Positions 24,969 to 33,404 of a DNA stretch of 39,651 nt are shown here, piece by piece (position 1 is the first letter of the stretch; every line of letters begins with the position of its first letter). The notes under the pieces were generated by a model. The model made no database searches and was not told the origin of the DNA. It saw only the letters and a program-made list of their open reading frames with translations. The translations under genes and the position numbers were made by a program. Source of the stretch: JBLHKW01 sp047618565 (lineage in GTDB: Bacteria > Planctomycetota > UBA1135 > GCA-002686595). The stretch is from assembly GCA_047618565.1 (NCBI GenBank), contig JBLHKW010000027.1, positions 1 to 39,651 on the forward strand, written 5' to 3'.

Positions 24969-27900
24969 ATGACTATGCGCCCGACTCACTGGGTACTGCT
25001 CGCAGTGGCCGTCGTGGCGGTTGCCTCGCTCTGGCGTGCCCCAGCTCTAAGGAATCCGGTGGCGCTCGCCGTGCCGGCCCCCGGATCCGCTGGTGACAGC
25101 GGGTCCACTGAGCCAATGCCGGACATCTACACGGTTGTGCCAGCCGCAGGTGTTCCGGCGGTACTTGATCCGGAAGAGCCCCTCGACGATCGCACTCCCG
25201 TCGCACCGACCTGGAGCTCGACGATTGTTGGTCCGCGAGGCACACCTGTCCGAGGAGCAGTAGCGTCCCTACGGGATATCAGCGGTGGCATCCCAACACG
25301 ACAACCGGCACACATGGTGTCGCTGGATGGGACAGACGGTACCCAGTGGGCGACGGCGGCTAACGATGGTTCGATCACCTTCGTACGGGATAGAGGTTCA
25401 GTACGTCCCGTCAAGTCCGCCTTCTGGGTCTCAGCGCCTGGCTTTGTCGCTGAGCCATTCATCGCCGATGGTGAAGGCCCGGAGTGCCCTTCGATATTGT
25501 CGCTGAGAGCCGGACCCAACCGTACAGCTCGCGTGGTTGATCCCAACGGCACCCCCGTACCGAACACCCGGATCGTGCACCTACCGGCTCCCGATGCAGC
25601 ATTGGAGCCCGACGCTCCTGACGGCTTGAGCGTCTACTACAGAGTCTTCGAGACCGACCAGGACGGACGCGTCAACCTGCCGTCATTTCCTACACAGGAC
25701 ATGCTTCAGGCTTTCTCCGATGGGACGTGCTCATCTCCTGTCAAGTGCGACGGTCTTGAGGATGCTGAGTTGGTCCTTCACTCGGAATTCCGAGCGTCAG
25801 GCCAGGTCTTTCTCGACGACTCAATCGATGACGAGGGTGTCACGCTTACGGTCCGCTACGGAGGTGACGATGGGGTGGAGGTCGGCGCCATCGATGCCCC
25901 GATGAGTGGCAGCTGGGGCCCAATACGGCTTCCTCTCATGGGGAGCACTCGATATTGGTTCAGTCTAGATGGTGGATGGGTCGTTCCGAAGAAGGTGTGG
26001 GTGGACACTCCGCTGCCGGGTCAACACGTCAAGGTTGACCTAGTCGGTGAGAAGGGCGCCGGACTATGGTTCCAGGTTTACGGCGATGATAGAGCGCTAT
26101 TGCCGACCGCATTGGTCGAGATTCATTGGGACGACGCGGGAGTGTCCGAGTCCACCAAAATGACGCCCCGCGGCGACGAGTACATCTGGGTCGGTGGCTG
26201 CCGACCGGGTCCGGTGAACTACGAAGTCTCGGCACCGGGCTACGCAACCGCGAAGGGTGGCCCAATGCTAGTCCCCGAGAGTGATCCGGTCGTCTGGGAG
26301 ATCCAGCTGGACCGCTCTGGCATGATTCAAGGCGTCTGTGAGATGAACGGTCAACCGGTCACAGACTTTGATGTGATCTTCTGGCCCTCGTTGGCGAGCG
26401 ACCGCGAACAAGTCGTCTCATTCCGAGATCGCCCGGACGGGTCCTTCGAAATACTTGACGTAGCGATCGGCGACGTCAAGTTAATGGCTGCCAGCAAGAC
26501 TCTTGCTCCCACAGCACCTATCAGCACGCGCGTAACGGTAGCGCGGCCAGCCGAGGTAGTACTGGAGCTCGTAGATTCGCTCGACGGTCGCGGCCTAGTG
26601 CTAGACCTTGACAGCCTCACCCCCGTTGTGGGCGCGAACGTCGAACTGTTCACTACGGGCGCCAGACGACCATTCCAGGCGTGGGGAGACCCGACAACGA
26701 CCGACGCCGCTGGCGCGTTCACCATCGAAGGCCTTTCGACAACGCTTCAATGGATAAGTGTAACCGCCGAGGGCTATGCCGTTGAATGGGCCACGTGTGC
26801 TGGTCAGGCCGGCATTGAATCAAACCTCGGCATCATCTACTTGAGACGCTCCCAGCCCCTCGTCCTACGATTGCAGCTGTCGAGGTCTGTGGATCCGAGC
26901 CAAGTGACCGTGGAGTGCGCCGCCGCACAGGTCATGCCCACATCCTTCTCGCCCGAGGGCATCGTCCGCTTGGATGGCATCGACCCGGGACACTATATCC
27001 TGAGAATTCGCTCACCCAGTGGAAACGAACAACAGGTCCGACTAGTGCTCGCGCCCGGAGCCGCCTGGGATTTCCAGCTCCCGCTGTACGGTGATCGCAC
27101 CCTCGAGGTCGAGGTTGTTCCTGCCGAAACTGGTGCCCTGCCCCCGGACGCCTGGGTCGTGCTTTCGTGTTCCGTCGACGGGTTCTCAATCGACCGAAGC
27201 CTAGCGGTCGAGAGTGACGGTCGCGCCGTCTTTGAGAACTTGCCATGCGAGTCTGCCTCATTGACGATGATTGCGAACGGACGCTCTCAAATCCACGCAA
27301 CCGAGGTGGTTGACTTCGCTGGACGTACCGTTGTCGAGCACCGTCTTGAGCTTGCGTCTGAGGTAAAGAGGTTCCGCGTTGTGGACATGAACGGGGCACC
27401 GGTCCCCTCGATAAGCGTTGATTTCTACTCCGAATCCGGAGGCATCGGGAGGCTGATGGCTACGACGAACGCCAGCGGGAGGATCACCGTTGGAGGCATT
27501 GACGGTAGATTTGATCGGGCGGTTATCTTCGAAGCCGAACGGGGTACCGCGGGAGGCATCGACCTCGGGCCTCCGGGCGACGCCTCGGAAGATGCACTCC
27601 TCGAGTTCCACCCCTCTACGTCCCTACACATCCGCTACGTCGACGGCACTCAAGCTGCGGCGGGCATCCAGGCCAGGCTCACCGTCGCCGGGCACCCGGT
27701 CGACATCGGGGCGCTCCAACACTCTGACTCCAACGGTCGTGTTGAGTGGCCTCGCCTTAATCGGACCGAGTTTATTGTGAGCTCGTCCAGTCTGCGGTAC
27801 TGGCCGACCACGTCGGTGTTGATGCCGGATGCGTCGACCGTGCATGAGGTCCAGGTGCGGGGGCTCGGGGACCTGGAGGTGAAGGTGACCGGGTCTGCTG

Positions 27901-28157
27901 GGGAGGCGCTGGTGGGCGCGCGGGTCGAGCTGTGGTCCGTCGAGTTCGAGGCGGGGGTCGCTGAGTGGTTGGCTGATGGGCGGGTGCAGGCCAGCGCTTC
28001 GAGCTTGCGCACGGATGGATCCGGCGCGATCGAGTTCTCGGGGCTGCCCCGGGGTGAGTACTCGGCCAGGGTCACGACGACCGATGGCCGAGTTTGGAGC
28101 GGAGAGATCGTGGTCACCGCGGGCGCGTTGAAGCGCGCCGCGGTGAGGGTGCCCTGA
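24969..28157 (+). CDS. Large surface protein with carboxypeptidase-regulatory-like repeats
   Basis: A 1062-residue protein with an N-terminal membrane segment (HWVLLAVAVVAVASLW), then a proline-rich linker and many beta-sandwich repeats of the carboxypeptidase regulatory-like / Ig-like kind. Examples are VGPRGTPVRGAVASLRD, RVVDPNGTPVPNTRIVHLP, DAAGAFTIEGLSTTLQWISV, RVVDMNGAPVPSISVDFYSE and RTDGSGAIEFSGLPRGEYSA. Such repeats are adhesive or structural; no catalytic motif is visible. Most of the gene has relaxed third-position GC, but the last 375 bp or so, from about 27780, switch abruptly to G-ending codons (gtg, gcg, ggg). The end is convergent with the gene at 28173, 15 bp away. Confidence 0.85.
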   Translation: MTMRPTHWVLLAVAVVAVASLWRAPALRNPVALAVPAPGSAGDSGSTEPMPDIYTVVPAAGVPAVLDPEEPLDDRTPVAPTWSSTIVGPRGTPVRGAVASLRDISGGIPTRQPAHMVSLDGTDGTQWATAANDGSITFVRDRGSVRPVKSAFWVSAPGFVAEPFIADGEGPECPSILSLRAGPNRTARVVDPNGTPVPNTRIVHLPAPDAALEPDAPDGLSVYYRVFETDQDGRVNLPSFPTQDMLQAFSDGTCSSPVKCDGLEDAELVLHSEFRASGQVFLDDSIDDEGVTLTVRYGGDDGVEVGAIDAPMSGSWGPIRLPLMGSTRYWFSLDGGWVVPKKVWVDTPLPGQHVKVDLVGEKGAGLWFQVYGDDRALLPTALVEIHWDDAGVSESTKMTPRGDEYIWVGGCRPGPVNYEVSAPGYATAKGGPMLVPESDPVVWEIQLDRSGMIQGVCEMNGQPVTDFDVIFWPSLASDREQVVSFRDRPDGSFEILDVAIGDVKLMAASKTLAPTAPISTRVTVARPAEVVLELVDSLDGRGLVLDLDSLTPVVGANVELFTTGARRPFQAWGDPTTTDAAGAFTIEGLSTTLQWISVTAEGYAVEWATCAGQAGIESNLGIIYLRRSQPLVLRLQLSRSVDPSQVTVECAAAQVMPTSFSPEGIVRLDGIDPGHYILRIRSPSGNEQQVRLVLAPGAAWDFQLPLYGDRTLEVEVVPAETGALPPDAWVVLSCSVDGFSIDRSLAVESDGRAVFENLPCESASLTMIANGRSQIHATEVVDFAGRTVVEHRLELASEVKRFRVVDMNGAPVPSISVDFYSESGGIGRLMATTNASGRITVGGIDGRFDRAVIFEAERGTAGGIDLGPPGDASEDALLEFHPSTSLHIRYVDGTQAAAGIQARLTVAGHPVDIGALQHSDSNGRVEWPRLNRTEFIVSSSSLRYWPTTSVLMPDASTVHEVQVRGLGDLEVKVTGSAGEALVGARVELWSVEFEAGVAEWLADGRVQASASSLRTDGSGAIEFSGLPRGEYSARVTTTDGRVWSGEIVVTAGALKRAAVRVP

Positions 28158-28172
28158 GGGGCAAGTCGGATC

Positions 28173-29954
28173 TCAGGGGAACTCGCCGGGAGCGCACAGG
28201 GCGCCGGCGTTTCGGCTGCTGCCGGTGACGATCTCGAAGTCGTCGAAGGCCAGACCGATGAACAGGGCCTCGGAACAACTCGTGTGGATCTCGGTGGCCG
28301 GGATACCGTCGACGAAGATGTTGATGCGGCTGCCGAGGGTGCCCTGGTTGTCCTGGCCGAAGAAGCTCAGGATGTCGCCGGTCTCGACCACGTCGGCGAA
28401 GACCGTCGCACCCTGGTGCTGGACGATCTCGATGAAGACCGGGCCCGGGCCGTTGTAGCGCAGGGAGAGGGCATTCATGCGACCGCTGCAGTCACCGCAC
28501 TCGGTGAAGCCCCAGTCGATGGTGTCGTTCACCAGGTCCCCGGTCACGGTGTCCATCTCGAAGATGACCACGCACTCGGGGCCGCACTCGCTGTCGACCG
28601 AGCCGTCGTCGCCGACGTCACAGATCGAGGGTCCGAGCGGCGGGCGGCCACCGGCCGGTCCCACGAAGGTGGTGATATCGACCGCGACGGCGTAGATACC
28701 CTCGCAGAGTCCGCCGAACTGGTAGTTGCCGTTCTCGTCGGTGATCTGGATGTCGAGCAGGTTACCGCTGGGCTCGTCGTAGAGCATCACGGTCGCGTCG
28801 GGGATGCCGACGTCATCCAGGTCCTGGATGTTGTTGCCGTTGACGTCCCAGAATACGAGGTCGCCGATCGTGCCCGCGCATTCCGGCGGCGCCGCGAAGC
28901 CGAAGTCGGTCGTGATGGTGTTGGACGTGAACTCCACGTCGATGGACGCAGGGCTGCAGTCGTTGTCGATCGTGTCGTCGTTGCCCACGTCGCAGGGAGT
29001 CTGGAAAGCGCCCACGGGCAGTGAACCTTCCGACACGCTGAGCTGGTAGCTACCCACGGCGATGGAGCTGAAGGTGTAGATTCCGTTCGCGTCCGTCGTC
29101 GAGAAGGCGACCGGCCCGAGACCCGTGCTGGCGAGGATGACCTCGACGCCCGGCAGACCTGACTCGTCCGGCCCTTGCAGTCCATCCTCGTCGTCGTCAT
29201 TCCAGACGCGACCGGTGAGCGTGCTGCCCTGGTAGGGCTCGAACACGATGTTGTCGATGGCAGCCGAGCCGCCCAGGGTGATGTGCAGAAGCATCACGTT
29301 GGGGACGTGGCCCAGGTCAACCTGTGCAACGCCGTTGTCCCCAACGATGGGCAGGATCTGGGATGCGAGCAGCTCGCCGGCGGGCCCGATCATCTCGACC
29401 ACCGCGGGCATGGAGATCGACTCCATATCCAGGATCGTCATGCGCTCCAGGGTGGCGCCACCGATCGCCGAAAAGTCGAGAGTCAAAGCGGTACCGGTGT
29501 CGGCGGAGTCGCCCGGATCGTCGACGAGCCCGTCGCCGTCAGCGTCCGTGAGGTTCTCCGCGACGATCAGGACGTTTCCAAGCCGACGCGTGTTCGGGTA
29601 GGCACCACTCGCGGAGCCACCGTCGCCGACGCCCGGGCCGCCGAAATCCTCATTGGGTGTCCCGAGATCGGGATCACCGCCGGTCGGATTCGCGGTGTCG
29701 AAGATCACCGCCGCGTTCTGGGCACCAAGGTCCGGATTGACGCCGTTGATGAGAATCGGGCCAGCGCCGAAGCGGCCGAATAACTCGCTGACGATCGTCC
29801 CCGCGGGCCGGGCCCGGAACGTGAGCACGTCCAGGGTGCTGGCCGCCGGCTGGATTCCGTCGAGCTGCGACCGGTGGGGCATGCCCTGGGGTGAAGGCGC
29901 GACGAGCGGCAGGGCTAAGAATGCTAATGCGAGGGGCTGGTACACGATGGTCAA
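28173..29954 (-). CDS. Secreted SdrD/B-type Ig-like protein
   Basis: A 593-residue exported protein. The start is a TTG at 29954 (or GTG three codons later), chosen because the signal peptide (YQPLALAFLALPLVAPSPQG) begins there and no ATG precedes it. Residues about 70-240 contain a dockerin-like calcium loop (DADGDGLVDD). Two SdrD_B-type domains follow: LTGRVWNDDDEDGLQGPDES with GIYTFSSIAVGSYQLSV, and IGDLVFWDVNGNNIQDLDDV with GNYQFGGLCEGIYAV. The last 105 residues (CSGRMNALSLRYNGPGPVFI, EIHTSCSEALFIGL, GSSRNAGALC) resemble DUF7467. A structural or adhesive surface protein; no enzyme motif seen. Confidence 0.83.
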   Translation of the reverse strand: MTIVYQPLALAFLALPLVAPSPQGMPHRSQLDGIQPAASTLDVLTFRARPAGTIVSELFGRFGAGPILINGVNPDLGAQNAAVIFDTANPTGGDPDLGTPNEDFGGPGVGDGGSASGAYPNTRRLGNVLIVAENLTDADGDGLVDDPGDSADTGTALTLDFSAIGGATLERMTILDMESISMPAVVEMIGPAGELLASQILPIVGDNGVAQVDLGHVPNVMLLHITLGGSAAIDNIVFEPYQGSTLTGRVWNDDDEDGLQGPDESGLPGVEVILASTGLGPVAFSTTDANGIYTFSSIAVGSYQLSVSEGSLPVGAFQTPCDVGNDDTIDNDCSPASIDVEFTSNTITTDFGFAAPPECAGTIGDLVFWDVNGNNIQDLDDVGIPDATVMLYDEPSGNLLDIQITDENGNYQFGGLCEGIYAVAVDITTFVGPAGGRPPLGPSICDVGDDGSVDSECGPECVVIFEMDTVTGDLVNDTIDWGFTECGDCSGRMNALSLRYNGPGPVFIEIVQHQGATVFADVVETGDILSFFGQDNQGTLGSRINIFVDGIPATEIHTSCSEALFIGLAFDDFEIVTGSSRNAGALCAPGEFP

Positions 29955-30157
29955 CTTGATACAGGGGTTCGGGAAAAAGCACCGTGGCTCACCGGTTCAG
30001 TCAAAAGGTCCTGCGGGCCTGGATCGGGGAACCAGTATGGAGACGCAAGAGTCCTACCCGGGGAAGGGTGCTCAAGTTCAAATATACTGTCACAGCGGGA
30101 AACGGGCAGATAGGGTTCGCAGATTCCGAGACTTGTAGCCCTTTTTGGCCCCCAGGC

Positions 30158-33100
30158 ATGATCCCCCCCGAACACGAGCACCCCGAGGCTTCCACGCCTG
30201 ACGGCGCCCACGACGCAGCCCTGGACTCGGCGACATTCGTCAAACGTCTGGAGGGGCAGCGTCCGGCGGTAGAGAAGCACGCCCCGGTCTCCGAGATCGC
30301 ACGCGGGGCCATGGGAATCATCCAGAAGGTCTGGGACGCGGACCTGCAGCGCTTTCTGGCCAAGAAGGTCATCCTTTCACGCAAACCTGCCGCCGCCGAG
30401 GACAGCCACGACGAGATCGACCCGCTGTTGCTCGCACGCTTCCTCGAGGAGGCACAGATCAGCGGCCAGCTCGAGCACCCCGGCATCGTCCCGGTGCACG
30501 AGCTGGGAGTGGACGCCGAAGGCCGCGTCTACTTCACGATGCAGCTGGTCAAGGGACGCGAGCTGGCCGAGATCTTCGAGCTGGCCGAAACCGACGGTGA
30601 GAACTGGAGCACGACGCGTGCGCTGGGCGTGATTCTGAAGGTCTGCGAGGCCACTGCCTACGCCCACGACAAGGGCGTCATCCACCGGGACATCAAGCCC
30701 GCGAACGTGATGGTCGGACGCTTCGGTGAGGTGTACGTCATGGACTGGGGTCTGGCACACATCGTGGACGCCACAGGGAAAGCCAAGAAGTCTGCGACAT
30801 CGGACACGACGATGCTGACCCTGGACTACGCCCGTGAGCTGGTGAACGACGCCGACGGGGACTCCATGCGCACCATGGATGGGGACGTGATCGGAACGCC
30901 GACCTTCATGTCGCCCCAGCAGGCGCGCGGGCGCGTGGCAGACCTGGACGCACGCGCCGACATCTACTCGGTCGGCGCCTTGCTGTACCGGTTGCTCTCG
31001 GGTCAGGTCCCCTACGTACCGCAGGGCGAGGAGCGCACCGGATTGCAGGTCCTGCGCGATCTGCTCGAAGGGCCCCCGACGCCGATCCTCGATCTGCGTC
31101 CGGACGTACCGCGCGAGCTGGTTGCCATCTGCGAGAAGGCCATGGCGCGCAGCCTGACGGACCGATATCGCGACATGCAGGAGCTGGCCGAGGACCTGCG
31201 CGCCTTTCTGGAAGGCCGCGTCGTGCAGGCCTTCGAAACGGGCGCCATTGCGGAACTCAAGAAATGGGTGACGCGCAACAAGAGCCTGGCAGCCGCGCTA
31301 TTGAGCATGATCTTCCTGGTGATCGGTGGTCTTGGGGCGATCGTCTACGTCGAGGCACGCGGGCGTCGGGCAGCCGATGCACAGCGTCAGATCGCGCTCG
31401 AGAACGCCGCCGAGGCCAAGGCCAACGAAGTGACCGCCAACCAGAATGCGGAGCAGGCTCGGCGCGAGCGCGCGAACGTCCTGCGGCTCTCCGCATTCCA
31501 GCAACTCGAGGACCTTACCGCCGAGGCAGCAGCTCTCTGGCCGCCGCTGCCAGATATGGTCGTCGGATTCGAGGCGTGGCTGAGTCGCGCTGAAGGTCTG
31601 GCCGGAGGGCTGCACCCGGACGAGGATGGTCACGGTGGCCATTACGAACAGCTGGAGGCCCTGCGCTCAAGGGCCCTGCCCGCCGACCCCACCGTGGATC
31701 ATGACCACGCTCGGTACCCCGAGCTGGCGGCCATGCGTGGTGAAATGGAGGCGCGCACGCGAGCCCGTACCGTGCGGCGCACCGGCACGCTACCGGAGCC
31801 CTTCGAGCTTCCCCCGGAGTCGCGCCGACGCACCGCCGAGGAGCTCAATCGCCTGGCCTGGCCGCTCGTCGACTCCCAGCGTACCGAGTTCGGACGCGAG
31901 ACCGAGGGCCTGGCTCTTGCGCGCCTGGCGCTGGTGCGCGCGACGTCCGACCTGCAGCGCGCCGAGATCGGCGACAGCCTGGCATGGGCACTGTTCGCAT
32001 GCGGTCGGGACGACCGTGCCCTGGCCGCGAGTCGCGCGACGCTCGAGCTCGTGACCGCGGACGATCGGCCTCGGTTTGAAACCTATGTCGCTCAGCTCGA
32101 AAACGCCATCGATAGCGAGAGCGGTGAAGCCGGCGACCTGCGCATCGAGGCCCTCGAAGACGGGGTCGAGGATCTGGGGGAGCTCATTGCCGACGAGCGC
32201 CCGCTCCGTTTCGCAAGCGATGACGATCGCTGGTGGCGCGTCCAGCTGGCGAAGCTGGTCGCGGAGATCGAGGCCTTTTCCCACGAAGAATCTGGGCTCA
32301 TCGGTGGGCTCGCTCCTGGGTCCGGTTGGGGCGTAGAGCGGCGTTTGAGTTTTGCGCGCGAAGTGCAACAACGCACCGTGGAAGGCTCAGAGGCGCAACG
32401 CGCATGGCAGCAGGCCATCGCCTCGATCCGTGATATCGCGGACTGCCCCGAGTACAGAGGCCTGGTGATCCGGCCCCAGATGGGCCTGCTCCCGATCGGA
32501 CGTGACCCCGAGTCCGGCCTCTGGGAGTTCGGGCACGTCATGAGCGGCGAAATTCCGATCCGCGCGAGCGACGGTTTCCTTGGCCTCGACGAGGACACCT
32601 GCGTCGTGCTCGTTCTCGTTCCGGGCGGCACGTTCACGATGGGGTCCCAGAGGGACGATCCCGGTGCCTCAAACTACGCGGCGAGTGCCGAAGAGCGCGA
32701 AGGCCCCGTCCATCCGGTCTCCCTCTCGCCCTTCCTGATTTCCAAGAACGAGCTGACCCAGGGCCAGTGGTCACGCATCGCCGGGTGGAATCCCAGCCGC
32801 TACAACCCGGATACACCGCCGACGAACATCGGTGAAATCACCCTCGCGAATCCGGTCGAGAACGTCAGCTGGGAGGAATGCTCTCTCTGGCTCGGACGCA
32901 TGGGCCTGGAACTGCCTACCGAAGCCCAGTGGGAATACACCGCCCGCGCCGGCTCCAGCACCGAATGGTGGACAGGCGCCGAGCGGGATTCGCTCGTAGG
33001 GGCGGCCAACCTGGCCGACAGGGCGGCGACCCGCGCCGGAGCCACCTGGTCCGACATCGCCGACTGGCCCGAGCTTGACGACGGCTGGCCCGTGCACGGG

Positions 33101-33370
33101 GTCGTCGGTTCCCTGGCCGCCAACCACTTTGGCCTGCATGACGTGCACGGCAATGTGCGCGAATGGTGTCGCGAGCGACGCGGCACCTACGGTCAGCCGG
33201 TTGCCGAGAACAATGGTGAGCGCGTCGATCCCGAGGAACAGGCGCGCATCTTCCGCGGTGGCGGCTTCAGCAACGCGGCCGTTCGAAGCCGATCCGGAAT
33301 GCGCGGGGCCTATCCCAAGGACCTGCGCTTCAACGACCTGGGCGTTCGCCCGACGCGCACGCTGAGGTGA
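30158..33370 (+). CDS. Transmembrane Ser/Thr kinase with FGE-like (SUMF1) sensor domain
   Basis: A 1070-residue kinase. The start at 30158 (MIPPEHEHPE) is used; the frame is open to 29984 but without coding character. Kinase domain, residues about 40-340: GAMGIIQKVWD glycine loop, AKKVI lysine, HRDIKPANV with Asp178, and DWG (Asp196) in place of DFG, as often in planctomycete kinases; GTPTFMSPQQARG follows. A membrane segment (AAALLSMIFLVIGGLGAIVY, about 377-397) is followed by a coiled coil and a 400-residue helical region. The last 260 residues are a formylglycine-generating-enzyme-like domain (VPGGTFTMGSQ, NPVENVSWEECSLWLGRM, LPTEAQWEYTARAGS, GLHDVHGNVREW). The cysteine pair of true FGE is not visible near RGGGFSNAAVRSRSG, so it is probably a ligand-binding domain. 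Confidence 0.9.
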   Translation: MIPPEHEHPEASTPDGAHDAALDSATFVKRLEGQRPAVEKHAPVSEIARGAMGIIQKVWDADLQRFLAKKVILSRKPAAAEDSHDEIDPLLLARFLEEAQISGQLEHPGIVPVHELGVDAEGRVYFTMQLVKGRELAEIFELAETDGENWSTTRALGVILKVCEATAYAHDKGVIHRDIKPANVMVGRFGEVYVMDWGLAHIVDATGKAKKSATSDTTMLTLDYARELVNDADGDSMRTMDGDVIGTPTFMSPQQARGRVADLDARADIYSVGALLYRLLSGQVPYVPQGEERTGLQVLRDLLEGPPTPILDLRPDVPRELVAICEKAMARSLTDRYRDMQELAEDLRAFLEGRVVQAFETGAIAELKKWVTRNKSLAAALLSMIFLVIGGLGAIVYVEARGRRAADAQRQIALENAAEAKANEVTANQNAEQARRERANVLRLSAFQQLEDLTAEAAALWPPLPDMVVGFEAWLSRAEGLAGGLHPDEDGHGGHYEQLEALRSRALPADPTVDHDHARYPELAAMRGEMEARTRARTVRRTGTLPEPFELPPESRRRTAEELNRLAWPLVDSQRTEFGRETEGLALARLALVRATSDLQRAEIGDSLAWALFACGRDDRALAASRATLELVTADDRPRFETYVAQLENAIDSESGEAGDLRIEALEDGVEDLGELIADERPLRFASDDDRWWRVQLAKLVAEIEAFSHEESGLIGGLAPGSGWGVERRLSFAREVQQRTVEGSEAQRAWQQAIASIRDIADCPEYRGLVIRPQMGLLPIGRDPESGLWEFGHVMSGEIPIRASDGFLGLDEDTCVVLVLVPGGTFTMGSQRDDPGASNYAASAEEREGPVHPVSLSPFLISKNELTQGQWSRIAGWNPSRYNPDTPPTNIGEITLANPVENVSWEECSLWLGRMGLELPTEAQWEYTARAGSSTEWWTGAERDSLVGAANLADRAATRAGATWSDIADWPELDDGWPVHGVVGSLAANHFGLHDVHGNVREWCRERRGTYGQPVAENNGERVDPEEQARIFRGGGFSNAAVRSRSGMRGAYPKDLRFNDLGVRPTRTLR

Positions 33371-33404
33371 GGGCCAGCCCCGGCCACGCGGCCCACGCTA
33401 TTCC

